DNA of 24,481 nt from a virus: the IMG/VR virus record IMGVR_UViG_3300030108_001051, positions 1-24,481 of that record; one strand, written 5' to 3'. Numbering within the stretch: the stretch's first letter is position 1; every line of letters starts with the position of its first letter. Shown piece after piece: positions 15,504 to 23,092 of this stretch. The notes beneath the pieces are model-generated. The model was not told where the DNA came from. It searched no databases and saw only the letters and a program-made list of their open reading frames with translations. The position numbers were made by a program, and so were the translations under genes.

Positions 15504-16375
15504 TGATTGATTGGGTAGAGGCGTTACAAAAAGTTGGAATAGATGTTCCACTTGGCACGGATGAATTTTCGGTCAAGTGTCCATTTCATGATGACAATGT
15601 AGCGTCTTGTGCCATCAACATTGATAAAGGTGTGTGGATTTGTTTTGCTGGTTGTGGGCAGGGGTCATTAAAAACATTTTTTAGTAAACATTTAAATTAC
15701 AACGATATACAATTAACAGAAGTTTTGACACCAAAACCAAGTTATAGTTTAGATATCTTTGACGATATCGATGTTAGTAAATCTGATGATAAAGTAGAAG
15801 ATGTTTTTATACCTAATTTTATAGAACACAAATACCCTGATTGGATATACAAAAGAGGATTTACAAAAGACTCTTTAAACTTTTGGGGATGTGGCACTAA
15901 TAATTGGGGAGACTTAATTATCCCGATTCACAATACAGAAAACGAATTAATTGGGTGGGTTGCTCGTAGGCAAAAAGCTATACCAAAGTATATGTATTCC
16001 TACAAGTTTCAGAAATCAAAAGTTCTTTTCGGAGCTAACAAATTAAAAAGTTTACAAGAACATTTTATTTGTGTGACGGAAGGCTCTTTAGATACTATGT
16101 GGTTGTGGCAACACGGTATACCTAGTGTGGCTATATTAGGAGCAACAATGTCAGAACATCAACTGAATTTATTAAGGGCTTTGAAAGTCGAAGAAATTGT
16201 GTTATGTTTTGATAATGATGTGGCAGGGCAACGAGCTGCTGAAAAAGCAACAGAAATGCTTTCAAGTAGCGTGCTTACATCTACAATTGAGTTGCCAAGC
16301 ATGTACAAAGATGTACAAGAAATAAACAACATAGCATTACTCAAAGAAGTAATAGCGAATAGAAGCTTTTTTTAA
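15503..16375 (+). CDS. DNA primase (CHC2-type zinc finger and Toprim)
   Basis: The ATG overlaps the previous TAA by 1 nt. The 290-residue protein starts with a zinc-binding domain: C26-x2-H29 in VKCPFHDD, then C47-x3-C51 in ICFAGCGQGS. The last pair is one residue wider than the usual CxxC. A linker region with W and Y residues follows (residues about 110-185). The Toprim core then shows FICVTEGSLD (conserved Glu) and VLCFDNDVAGQRAAE (DxD). This is the bacteriophage primase type that lays RNA primers for the lagging strand, working with the DnaB-like helicase upstream. It lacks a fused helicase domain, unlike T7 gp4. All key residues appear present, so it is probably active. Confidence 0.85.
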   Translation: MIDWVEALQKVGIDVPLGTDEFSVKCPFHDDNVASCAINIDKGVWICFAGCGQGSLKTFFSKHLNYNDIQLTEVLTPKPSYSLDIFDDIDVSKSDDKVEDVFIPNFIEHKYPDWIYKRGFTKDSLNFWGCGTNNWGDLIIPIHNTENELIGWVARRQKAIPKYMYSYKFQKSKVLFGANKLKSLQEHFICVTEGSLDTMWLWQHGIPSVAILGATMSEHQLNLLRALKVEEIVLCFDNDVAGQRAAEKATEMLSSSVLTSTIELPSMYKDVQEINNIALLKEVIANRSFF

Positions 16376-16394
16376 AAGGCTCAAGGAGGAAAAA

Positions 16395-17096
16395 ATGGGT
16401 GGTATATCCATGATTTCACAGAGGCGAAAGCAAGTAAATGCTCCAGCCACTGTCAACAATAATCAATCAGAGCTTTGGTTCAAAGATGGTGACCAGGCGT
16501 TGATTAAATCAGTAGCAACAGGTCACACTGATGATACTGCAATGACTTACATTAAAGTTTACCAATACAGAGATGGTAACACTTTTAAAACTGTTCTTGA
16601 TTCTGTATTTGATGCAGAGAAAGATGACTTTGTATTACCTGAAGGACTGTCAGTTGATGGTATTCCAGAAGGTACTTCACCAAAACAACAATTTGCTTTT
16701 TGGGCATATGTTGATGAAGTATTCCACAATGAAAGAAGAGTGGAATCTTGGGAGCCTGTACAAGGTAAAAGTGGTAAAGAGATGTTTAAAGAAGTAGTAA
16801 ATGACTTCAAGGTCATCAAATTAGGTTTTGGACGAGGGGATATTGTCTTCGGACAGTTAGAAGAAATCTATGAAGATGAAGGTAGCTTAGACAAGTCACC
16901 TATCCGAATCAAAAGGATGGGGGCAGGTTTAGATACAACCTACCACATCACATCTCTAGCAAGAGAGTTAGAAATACCTGCTGATAAACAAGCAGAAATG
17001 GCTAACTTACCTTCAATAACTCAATACTGTATTGACACTTGGGGTGTAAAGGCAGGAACTGAAGCAGAACAAACTGCTGACGATTTGTTTTCGTAA
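16395..17096 (+). CDS. Single-stranded DNA-binding protein (T4 gp32-like)
   Basis: ATG 16395 follows the strong Shine-Dalgarno AAGGAGG at 16383-16389, fitting a protein needed in high amounts. The 233-residue product has a basic N-terminus (MISQRRKQVNAP), like the cooperativity segment of gp32. The core includes the signature FKVIKLGFGRGDIVFGQ and RIKRMGAGLDTTYHI, which I recognise from phage gp32-like proteins. The C-terminus is acidic (AEQTADDLFS), the usual partner-interaction tail. The zinc ligands of T4 gp32 are not seen; only one Cys occurs, near residue 212. It sits between primase and polymerase. It would protect ssDNA and modulate recombinase loading. Confidence 0.7.
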   Translation: MGGISMISQRRKQVNAPATVNNNQSELWFKDGDQALIKSVATGHTDDTAMTYIKVYQYRDGNTFKTVLDSVFDAEKDDFVLPEGLSVDGIPEGTSPKQQFAFWAYVDEVFHNERRVESWEPVQGKSGKEMFKEVVNDFKVIKLGFGRGDIVFGQLEEIYEDEGSLDKSPIRIKRMGAGLDTTYHITSLARELEIPADKQAEMANLPSITQYCIDTWGVKAGTEAEQTADDLFS

Positions 17097-17105
17097 AGGT
17101 TTCTA

Positions 17106-19097
17106 ATGATTGTACAACCTGATACGTTTAATGACACATTACTACGTTTGTATAAAGACACGTTCTTTTTTGTGGATGTAGAAACAAATGGGTTAGACGG
17201 ACATGGGTTCAATCAACTCTGTGGAATCGGAGTCGGATTATTAGAGTCATCAGATACATTTTATTTTCCATATAGGCACATGCCTTTTGGATTAGTTAAT
17301 CTCCCTGATGGACAGATAAAGATGCTAATAGATATGTTTTCAGCGAGAGCTAAAACATTAGTGGCATATAATGCTAAATTCGACATCCGATTCTTACAGA
17401 AAGAAGGCGTTGATATTTCTAACAAAGAGATTATAGATGTTTTACCAATGGTGCGATTGACAGAGCATAGTAATATAAACATGCTAGCACTTACCGAAAC
17501 AATTAAAAGAAGATATGGTGCAGAACATGCACAGTATGATTTAGACACTAAAAAAACATTACGTAGTGGTGGGTGGACAAAAGATTTTAGTAAGGCACCA
17601 ATTGATATACTGGGGCCATATTGTGAAAAGGATGTGTTCTACACTAGAAAAGTATACCTTGATTGCTTAGATAAGATAAAAGAAACAGAACAAGAAAGTA
17701 TATGGAAGCTACAAATAGAACTTACACGAGTTTTGTTTGACATGGAAAACAAAGGTGTAAAGGTTGACACAAGTTATGTTAAGAAAGCTACACAACTCAT
17801 AGCAAATAGAAAACAAGAGATAGAGCAAAAGATAGGTAAAATTACTAAAGGTATATTTGATGATGAATATAATATTGCAAGCACACAACAGATGGGGCCA
17901 GTATTTAAAAGTTTGGGTATTAGTTCTCCAGAAAAAACTGCCAAAGGTCAAGACTCTTGGAATGAAGCAGCTCTTGCACAAATCAATCACCCTATAGCAG
18001 GATTAGTTAGACAATGGAGAACATTAGAAAAACTTAGGTCTACTTATTTAGAGCCTTTTGATAATGAAAACGGTATGGACTTACATACTGATTTCTGTAA
18101 TTGGGGCACAGTAACAGGTAGACTATCATCTAGAAATCCGAATCTACAAAATGTGCCACGTAATCATTTTAAAGTAACTGATGTTGAATTATCTGATGAT
18201 GATTTAGCGACAGTAAAAAACAGAGTTGATGCAGTTATATCAGCTAAGGGTGGTAAGAGCGTAGAGTTGAGCAATGATGTTATTAAAACATGGGCATTCA
18301 TCGGTGATGAGTCATTTGATGAACAAGCTGACAATCAAATCTCACTACGTAGACTAATTATACCTAGAGAAAATAAATATCTAGTAAGTTTTGATTACTC
18401 ACAAATGGAAGTTAGAGTTTTCTTAAGTTACATCGCTATACATAATGAAGCAGTAAAAAAGATGTTACATCAAAGTGATGTAGATTTTCATGGAGAAGCT
18501 GCAAAATTAGCTTTTAAAGTTGACGAAAATCATAAAGATTACAAATATTATAGACAAACAGCAAAAGCAATTACCTTTGGAACTATATATGGGATAGGTA
18601 ATGCAAAACTTGCCACACAATTAAATGTTACTCCAGATGAAGCAGGCGATTACAAGAAAAGATATTTTGAAGGTATTCAGGGTTCAAGACAATTCTTTGA
18701 TAGCGTGGTACAAAAAGTTGAAACACGAGGGTGGGTAAAAAATAGATATGGCAGAATATATAAGATTGATAAAAACTTTGGCTATAAGGGTGTGAACTAT
18801 TTAGTGCAAGGCACTAGTGCAGACATTATGAGTGAACGCATGATAGAAATACATAAATACTTAAAAGACAAAGAAAGTAATTTATTATTACAAGTGCATG
18901 ATGAAGTAATTTGTGAAATAGATAAAGATGAGGTGCAAGAGGTATTGCCAAAAATCAGGGAATTACTTAAGGTAAATACATTAGGCATCCCCTTAGACGT
19001 TGACATGGAAGTGTGTGAACCCTCTTGGGCAACTAAAAAAGATGCAAGCGAATTAATAACAACAGAACAAGAAAGCGAGGATTGGGTAGAATGGTAA
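17106..19097 (+). CDS. polA: Family A DNA polymerase with 3'-5' exonuclease
   Basis: The 663-residue protein has a DnaQ-like exonuclease at the N-terminus (D24-V-E26 in FVDVETNG, AYNAKFD, and YCEKDVFYTRKVY). The polymerase domain carries motif A SFDYSQMEVR (Asp430), motif B RQTAKAITFGTIYG (Arg483, Lys487, Phe491, Tyr495) and motif C QVHDEV (His598, Asp599, Glu600). No 5'-3' exonuclease domain is present, as is usual for phage enzymes. Phe491 corresponds to Escherichia coli Phe762, not the Leu or Tyr variants. All catalytic residues are intact. The start is ATG 17106, shortly after AAAGG. The 3' end overlaps the nuclease gene. It is the replicative polymerase of this phage. Confidence 0.92.
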   Translation: MIVQPDTFNDTLLRLYKDTFFFVDVETNGLDGHGFNQLCGIGVGLLESSDTFYFPYRHMPFGLVNLPDGQIKMLIDMFSARAKTLVAYNAKFDIRFLQKEGVDISNKEIIDVLPMVRLTEHSNINMLALTETIKRRYGAEHAQYDLDTKKTLRSGGWTKDFSKAPIDILGPYCEKDVFYTRKVYLDCLDKIKETEQESIWKLQIELTRVLFDMENKGVKVDTSYVKKATQLIANRKQEIEQKIGKITKGIFDDEYNIASTQQMGPVFKSLGISSPEKTAKGQDSWNEAALAQINHPIAGLVRQWRTLEKLRSTYLEPFDNENGMDLHTDFCNWGTVTGRLSSRNPNLQNVPRNHFKVTDVELSDDDLATVKNRVDAVISAKGGKSVELSNDVIKTWAFIGDESFDEQADNQISLRRLIIPRENKYLVSFDYSQMEVRVFLSYIAIHNEAVKKMLHQSDVDFHGEAAKLAFKVDENHKDYKYYRQTAKAITFGTIYGIGNAKLATQLNVTPDEAGDYKKRYFEGIQGSRQFFDSVVQKVETRGWVKNRYGRIYKIDKNFGYKGVNYLVQGTSADIMSERMIEIHKYLKDKESNLLLQVHDEVICEIDKDEVQEVLPKIRELLKVNTLGIPLDVDMEVCEPSWATKKDASELITTEQESEDWVEW

Positions 19098-19594
19098 CAG
19101 GAAAATTAGACCATAGCTGGAAAGACCAAAAGCAATTAGGTGAACTTGGTGTATTCCACGTTATAGAATGGTTATACACATTATCTAAAACCACAGGTGT
19201 GTGGGACGTGCAAGATGATAAGTCTTATCAAGTTAAAGACATAGATTTACTTTGGGCGACAAAACCTGACGACAAAGAACTAACAGTAGAAGTAAAAACA
19301 GATACATACACGTCAGGAAACTTTTTCTTTGAAACTATTAGTAATGTATCTAAAAATACTTTAGGATGTTTTTTGAAAACAGAAGCCGATTTTATTTTTT
19401 ATTACTTTATCAAAATGGGACAACTATATGTTTTAAATACTGGACTTATTCAAAAATGGTTTCTAGACAATAAAACAAGATATAATGAAAAGAAGATAGG
19501 CACAGATAATTTATATCAATCTAAAGGTTATGCAATACCTATAAAAGATGTGCCGAAAGAATGTATTAGATATCATGTAGGAGATTACACATGA
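19091..19594 (+). CDS. PD-(D/E)XK family nuclease
   Basis: ATG 19091 is chosen over TTG 19082 because GAGGA at 19077-19081 is suitably spaced from it; the gene overlaps the polymerase 3' end by 7 nt. The 167-residue product shows a PD-(D/E)XK pattern: Glu18 in GELGVFHVIEW, Asp52 in VKDIDLLW, and Glu67-Val-Lys69 in TVEVKTD, followed by an FFFETIS strand-helix. This is the fold of many phage and restriction nucleases. The substrate cannot be read from the sequence; host DNA degradation or processing of replication intermediates are both possible. It ends by an ATGA overlap with DUF3310. Confidence 0.65.
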   Translation: MVTGKLDHSWKDQKQLGELGVFHVIEWLYTLSKTTGVWDVQDDKSYQVKDIDLLWATKPDDKELTVEVKTDTYTSGNFFFETISNVSKNTLGCFLKTEADFIFYYFIKMGQLYVLNTGLIQKWFLDNKTRYNEKKIGTDNLYQSKGYAIPIKDVPKECIRYHVGDYT

Positions 19595-19863
19595 CACAAC
19601 CACAAGCGAATCAAGACCCTAATAATAGGGCAAATAAAAAATATAGTTTTATAGAATCATATAATAGAAAACCTATACATTATGATTTTACGATTGAACC
19701 TTTTGATTACATACATGATAACGATATGGGATTTGCAGAGGGGAACGTAGTGAAGTACATAACTAGATGGAAATATAAAGACGGTTTACAAGATTTATAT
19801 AAAGCAAAAAGATATATAGAAATGTTAATAGAAAAAGAAGAGGAAGAAAATGGCACCTCGTAA
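19591..19863 (+). CDS. DUF3310-family small protein (nucleotide kinase-like annotation)
   Basis: The ATG overlaps the previous TGA (ATGA). The 90-residue product matches the DUF3310 pattern in its C-terminal two thirds: HYDFTIEPFDYI, then GFAEGNVVKYITRWKYKDGL, then LYKAKRYIEMLIE. The family is widespread in phages and is often annotated as a nucleotide kinase-like protein, but its biochemical role is not established to my knowledge. No P-loop is visible. Its last 14 nt overlap the zinc-ribbon ORF starting at 19850, and GAAGAGGAAG near the end is the likely SD for that gene. The location amid replication genes supports a role in DNA metabolism. Confidence 0.75.
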   Translation: MTQPQANQDPNNRANKKYSFIESYNRKPIHYDFTIEPFDYIHDNDMGFAEGNVVKYITRWKYKDGLQDLYKAKRYIEMLIEKEEEENGTS

Positions 19864-20005
19864 TTGGACAACTTGTGCTGGTTGTGGTAGAAAATTAAAT
19901 AAGAAAAAATTTGAAAGGACACCAACTAAAGTATGTTATGCGTGTCATCATAAAGAATTAAAAGACAAGCGAAAGGGGATAATCCGTGGCAAAAATAGGC
20001 GTTAA
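19850..20005 (+). CDS. 51-residue zinc-ribbon-like mini-protein
   Basis: ATG 19850 opens a 51-codon frame ending TAA at 20003-20005. AGAGG-rich sequence just upstream is a plausible Shine-Dalgarno. The product has C9-x2-C12 and C29-x2-C32, the latter followed by His33-His34, and a basic C-terminus (KRKGIIRGKNRR). Four cysteines in two knuckles spaced by 16 residues fit a single zinc ribbon. The protein is small and basic and may bind nucleic acid. It overlaps DUF3310 by 14 nt and the next gene by 20 nt. The regular Cys spacing and the fit between flanking genes support it as a real gene despite its size. Confidence 0.6.
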   Translation: MAPRNWTTCAGCGRKLNKKKFERTPTKVCYACHHKELKDKRKGIIRGKNRR

Positions 20006-20213
20006 AATAGGTTTCACTTTTAGAATAGGAGCCTTAGACACAAACCAATATGGTCGAATGGATATGGAAGTACATGATATAGATACAGAACTTTCTATTG
20101 GAGACCAATTAGAAGAGGCTGGTGTTGCAATAGATAAAGTTTATAAAGCTTTACTTAATAAAGTAGACACTGAGATAGAAGGTATCATGAATGAATCGAG
20201 TGATACTAAATGA
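19986..20213 (+). CDS. Uncharacterised 75-residue protein (GTG start)
   Basis: The start is GTG 19986, seven bases after AAGGGG at 19973-19978, inside the 3' end of the zinc-ribbon gene. The product reads beta-rich at first (KIGVKIGFTFRIG and YGRMDMEVHDIDTELS), then helical (IGDQLEEAGVAIDKVYKALL). I do not recognise a named family, although similar small 'GFTxxxG' proteins occur in phage replication clusters. No cysteines, membrane segment or catalytic motif are present. It ends with an ATGA overlap to the MazG-like gene, so it is translated in the same run of coupled genes. Confidence 0.55.
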   Translation: MAKIGVKIGFTFRIGALDTNQYGRMDMEVHDIDTELSIGDQLEEAGVAIDKVYKALLNKVDTEIEGIMNESSDTK

Positions 20214-20500
20214 ATAATCCAGACGACCTAACAAAAAGTTTTTTATCTGAACTTAATAGAGCACAAGCTTTAGAAGATGTATTGTATGAAAGACTTAGAC
20301 AGGACGAATTATGGGGTGACCAATCAGGGCACGCTGATGAAAGATGGTTGGTTATATTAATAGAAGAAGTAGGTGAAGTTGCAAGAGCAATGTATGATGA
20401 AGATGAAGGACACGTTTACGAAGAAATAATACAATGTGCGGCTGTTTGCATGGCGTGGGCAGAAGCAATGCAGAGAAGGAGAACTATTGGAAAAGGATAG
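20210..20500 (+). CDS. MazG-like nucleotide pyrophosphohydrolase
   Basis: The ATG overlaps the previous TGA (ATGA). The 96-residue all-helical protein carries the MazG-type metal motif in LIEEVGEVARAMYD (E-E-x2-E), and a second helix VYEEIIQCAAVCMAWAEAM, where the usual EExxD is EEIIQ. It starts with a helix ending in LYERLRQDELWGDQSGH, as in phage MazG-like enzymes. The family cleaves nucleoside triphosphates to monophosphates and pyrophosphate and is thought to adjust nucleotide pools or alarmones. The Asp-to-Gln substitution occurs in related phage proteins as far as I recall, so activity is uncertain. Its 3' end contains the SD for the recombinase. Confidence 0.65.
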   Translation: MNNPDDLTKSFLSELNRAQALEDVLYERLRQDELWGDQSGHADERWLVILIEEVGEVARAMYDEDEGHVYEEIIQCAAVCMAWAEAMQRRRTIGKG

Positions 20501-21425
20501 AAAAAAATTAATTGACCAGTTATTAGGAAACAAGAAATTAAACATTGTAAAAGGTGATGATAAAGATTTTGAATATAATCGTATTGAATTTGGTATACCT
20601 AATTTAGATAAGCTGACAGGTGGGGGCATACCTAAAAAAAGAATGACTTTGATATATGGTCCTACCAACGTGGGTAAGTCTTATCTTGCATCACAGATAT
20701 GTGCCAATGTACAACGTGAAGGTGGTATAGCTGCTTGGATAGATACAGAACTATCTTGGGATGCTAATTGGATGAGTAAGTGTGGATTAGATACCAGTGA
20801 AATGTTATTGTCTCAACCTGAAAGTGGAGAACAAGCTTTTGAAACTATTGTAGAGATGATGAATGCAGGAGTTGATGTAATAGTATTAGACAGTATTGCA
20901 GGATTAGTGCCTGCTCAAAATCTTGATGAAGACTTTAGTTTTAATCCAATGGCGTGGCAAGCACGATTTGTAAACTCGGCATTACCTAAAGTGATGAACT
21001 CTTTAAGACAAGGAAGTGCATTTGTAGCAATCAACCAAGTAAGGTCTAGTATTGGTCCTGTTGCTTTAGCTAATATGCCTGGTGGTTTAGCCCAAGGTTT
21101 CTTTTCACACTTTCTACTGGAAGTAAAAAGAAGTGGGTGGCTAACAGATAAAGACCAAAAAGTTGGTTTTGATATGGAAGTGCGATTACGAAAAACTAAA
21201 GTAGGTGGTAGTAATTGGTCTTCTGCTATTGTGCCATTTAGAGTTGATGGTGGTATTGACGTGATTGAAAGTTACATGAGAGACGGTATCACACAAGGCA
21301 TAATTAAAAAAGCAGGGGCTTGGTATACCTTTGGTGAAGACAAAGCACAAGGCATGAATGGTTTGAAAGAACTTATAGTGTCTAAACCTGAACTATTAGA
21401 AATATTAAAGAATGACGTTACCTAG
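20487..21425 (+). CDS. RecA/UvsX-like DNA recombinase
   Basis: The frame is open from a GTG at 20436, but TTG 20487 is preferred: AAGGAG (20476-20481) lies 5 nt before it and the protein then begins at a charged helix. Length is then 312 residues. Key motifs are Walker A GPTNVGKS, the catalytic-Glu strand AAWIDTELSWD, Walker B VDVIVLDSIAGL, and FVAINQVRSSIG, whose Asn-Gln is at the usual sensor position. MAWQARFVNSALPKV and a glycine-rich loop (PGGLAQGFFSHF) resemble RecA/UvsX loops. This ATPase would form filaments on ssDNA and promote strand exchange for recombination-dependent replication. It overlaps the next gene by 14 nt. Confidence 0.8.
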   Translation: MEKDRKKLIDQLLGNKKLNIVKGDDKDFEYNRIEFGIPNLDKLTGGGIPKKRMTLIYGPTNVGKSYLASQICANVQREGGIAAWIDTELSWDANWMSKCGLDTSEMLLSQPESGEQAFETIVEMMNAGVDVIVLDSIAGLVPAQNLDEDFSFNPMAWQARFVNSALPKVMNSLRQGSAFVAINQVRSSIGPVALANMPGGLAQGFFSHFLLEVKRSGWLTDKDQKVGFDMEVRLRKTKVGGSNWSSAIVPFRVDGGIDVIESYMRDGITQGIIKKAGAWYTFGEDKAQGMNGLKELIVSKPELLEILKNDVT

Positions 21426-21729
21426 AGATTATACCCAGCAAGAAAAATTAGTTGAGCAATGTTTACAAGTAACAGGTCTTAGATATGATAATCAAGTAGA
21501 ATTTGGTAAATATACTGTAGATTTTTATATAGATGAAATAAAAACAGTTGTTGAAGCTGATGGAATCTATGGACATTTAAGAAAACGTGACCGTAAAAGA
21601 GACGATGAATTATATGAGTTGGGTGTGGAACATATAATACACATTAAAGAAAAAACACATCAACGAATATGTGAGGAACTATGGCAGGCATTAGACAAAT
21701 TGGAGCCGTTGGAAAACGAAAAAAAGTAA
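21412..21729 (+). CDS. Vsr/DUF559-like endonuclease
   Basis: The ATG at 21412 overlaps the recombinase stop by 14 nt. The 105-residue protein has the DUF559/very-short-patch-repair-like core: Asp37 in TVDFYI, then VVEADGIYGH with Glu48 and Asp50, then RKRDDELYELGVEHIIHI. These fit the PD-(D/E)XK variant of the family (D...E-x-D...H). Vsr-type nucleases nick or cleave DNA. In phages such small enzymes may process recombination intermediates or act as homing-like nucleases. The specific substrate is unknown. It overlaps the Cas4-like gene by 49 nt, an unusually long overlap here. Confidence 0.65.
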   Translation: MTLPRDYTQQEKLVEQCLQVTGLRYDNQVEFGKYTVDFYIDEIKTVVEADGIYGHLRKRDRKRDDELYELGVEHIIHIKEKTHQRICEELWQALDKLEPLENEKK

Positions 21730-22361
21730 AAAAACAACGACAAGATAAATGGCTAATTAATAAATTAGACGATATGCTCGCATCTAAAAAACGTAATGGT
21801 ATGAAGGGTAAGTTCCATGCTTCAGTAATAGGAAATCCTTGTGATAGATATTTATACTTAGCTTATAACGGTTTACTTCCAGATGTGCCTTTAAGTGCAC
21901 GAGTTCAAAGAATCTTTGATAATGGTAGTTATCTAGAGTATAGAATGAAAAAATATTTTGAACGAATGAATATTTTAATTAAACAAGAAGTCCCTTGTAA
22001 ATTTGACAATCCTATAATATCAGGACGTATAGATTTTATCTTAAGACATCCAAAATTAAACACGGTTTTATTAGAACTTAAATCTATAAAGGGTTCATTA
22101 TTTGATGAATTAGATGGCCCTCAAGAAACGCATGGTATTCAAGCACAAGTATATCTACATCTTAATAAGTTAGGTATTAACACAGGTTATGTATTATATG
22201 AAAACAAAGATAATCAAGAACTTAAATGTTTCAGAGTAGAAAAAGACGATGATGCATTCGCAAAAATTTTAGATAGATGTTATACTATTATGTCATTAAG
22301 AGCTGCTCCGACAGAATGTAGTGGCGAATTTTATTGCGATTGTAGAAAGGTGAAATTATGA
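21681..22361 (+). CDS. Cas4/RecB-like PD-(D/E)XK exonuclease with possible Fe-S cluster
   Basis: ATG 21681 has GAGGA five bases upstream. The 226-residue protein has a basic N-terminus and a PD-(D/E)XK core: SGRIDFIL with Asp118, LLELKSIKG with Glu132 and Lys134, and the QAQVYLHL helix (Gln154, Gln156, Tyr158) of Cas4/RecB-type nucleases. Four cysteines bracket the fold: Cys54 in GNPCDRYLYLAY, and Cys213, Cys219 and Cys221 near the C-terminus. One plus three is the pattern of Fe-S cluster nucleases such as Cas4 and AddB, though the C-terminal spacing here (C-x5-C-x-C) differs. It probably resects DNA ends for the RecA-like recombinase. No Cas1 or Cas2 or repeats occur in the window, so a CRISPR role is not suggested. 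Confidence 0.7.
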   Translation: MAGIRQIGAVGKRKKVKKQRQDKWLINKLDDMLASKKRNGMKGKFHASVIGNPCDRYLYLAYNGLLPDVPLSARVQRIFDNGSYLEYRMKKYFERMNILIKQEVPCKFDNPIISGRIDFILRHPKLNTVLLELKSIKGSLFDELDGPQETHGIQAQVYLHLNKLGINTGYVLYENKDNQELKCFRVEKDDDAFAKILDRCYTIMSLRAAPTECSGEFYCDCRKVKL

Positions 22362-23092
22362 AACTAGAACGTATGACAGTAACAGGTGCCGATGACATGA
22401 CTAATGTTAGGGGCATGATTGAATTATCAAAAGAATATCGATTTTTAGAATGGGGTATATTATTTCCATTATCAGGTGGGTCAAGATTTCCTACCTCAGA
22501 ATGGTTGGCTCATCTATTAGAAGAAAAAGGAAAAACTCCTATGAATTTATCTGCACATTTATGTGGGGGTGATTTAGATGATGCCTTAGAAAATAAGTCT
22601 AAAATAAATTTAGATGAATTTAAAAGAATACAATTAAACTTTCATGGTCTAAATTATTATCAGCTTGTTATGAAAAGTGTAACTGATACAGAAATGACAT
22701 TATTTACACTAGAACAGTTTTTAGAATCTGTATCAAATAAAAAAGTTATATTTCAATTTGATGGGGTGAATGATGGATGGATTTACAATTACTTAGATAA
22801 TGGTAATTTTTCCAATATCCAATATCTATTTGACACCTCATCAGGTGCAGGCATTCTACCTAATACTTTTCCAATGCCTTACAAAGGCATTACTTGTGGA
22901 TTTGCAGGTGGTATAGGTCCTGATAATATTCAAGAGGTGGTGGATACACTAAAAGAAAATCTATCCCCTACAAAACCTTTTTGGATTGATATGGAGACAA
23001 GGGTCAGAACAGATGGTGATTTAGATTTAAACAAAGTAGCACAATGTGCAGATGTGGTTGCACGTGAAGTATTTGGGAGACATTCAATATGA
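22358..23092 (+). CDS. TrpF-like TIM-barrel protein of unknown activity
   Basis: The ATG overlaps the preceding TGA by 4 nt (ATGA). The 244-residue protein can be laid strand by strand on phosphoribosylanthranilate isomerase (TrpF). MTVTGADD sits at TrpF strand 1, and GILFPLSGGSRFP at its FIFxxxSxRxV strand 2. IQLNFHG sits at strand 4, LFDTSSGAGI at the FDxxxGGTG strand 6 (Asp159), and GFAGGIGPDN at the phosphate-binding GGLxPxN loop. FWIDMETRVRTDG lies at strand 8. The TrpF general-base cysteine (KICG) appears as Thr9 (TVTG), while the general-acid Asp is kept. Tryptophan biosynthesis is unlikely, since no other trp gene is near. It lies between a Cas4-like and a possible UvsY-like gene. Function unknown. 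Confidence 0.6.
   Translation: MKLERMTVTGADDMTNVRGMIELSKEYRFLEWGILFPLSGGSRFPTSEWLAHLLEEKGKTPMNLSAHLCGGDLDDALENKSKINLDEFKRIQLNFHGLNYYQLVMKSVTDTEMTLFTLEQFLESVSNKKVIFQFDGVNDGWIYNYLDNGNFSNIQYLFDTSSGAGILPNTFPMPYKGITCGFAGGIGPDNIQEVVDTLKENLSPTKPFWIDMETRVRTDGDLDLNKVAQCADVVAREVFGRHSI

Noticed and set aside
16366-16390. T-run followed by AAAAGGCT as a possible terminator before the ssDNA-binding protein gene
   Set aside because: The only stem is short, AU-rich and bulged, it ends in the primase coding sequence, and the Shine-Dalgarno begins right after it. No convincing terminator is seen anywhere in the window.
21681-22361. CRISPR-associated role for the Cas4-like nuclease
   Set aside because: No Cas1, Cas2, effector or repeat array is present in the window; the context is recombination and replication.
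22358-23092. DpdA/TGT-type base-modification enzyme as identity of the TIM barrel
   Set aside because: I see none of the TGT-type zinc-binding or active-site motifs, while the TrpF strand-6, phosphate-loop and strand-8 motifs fit better.
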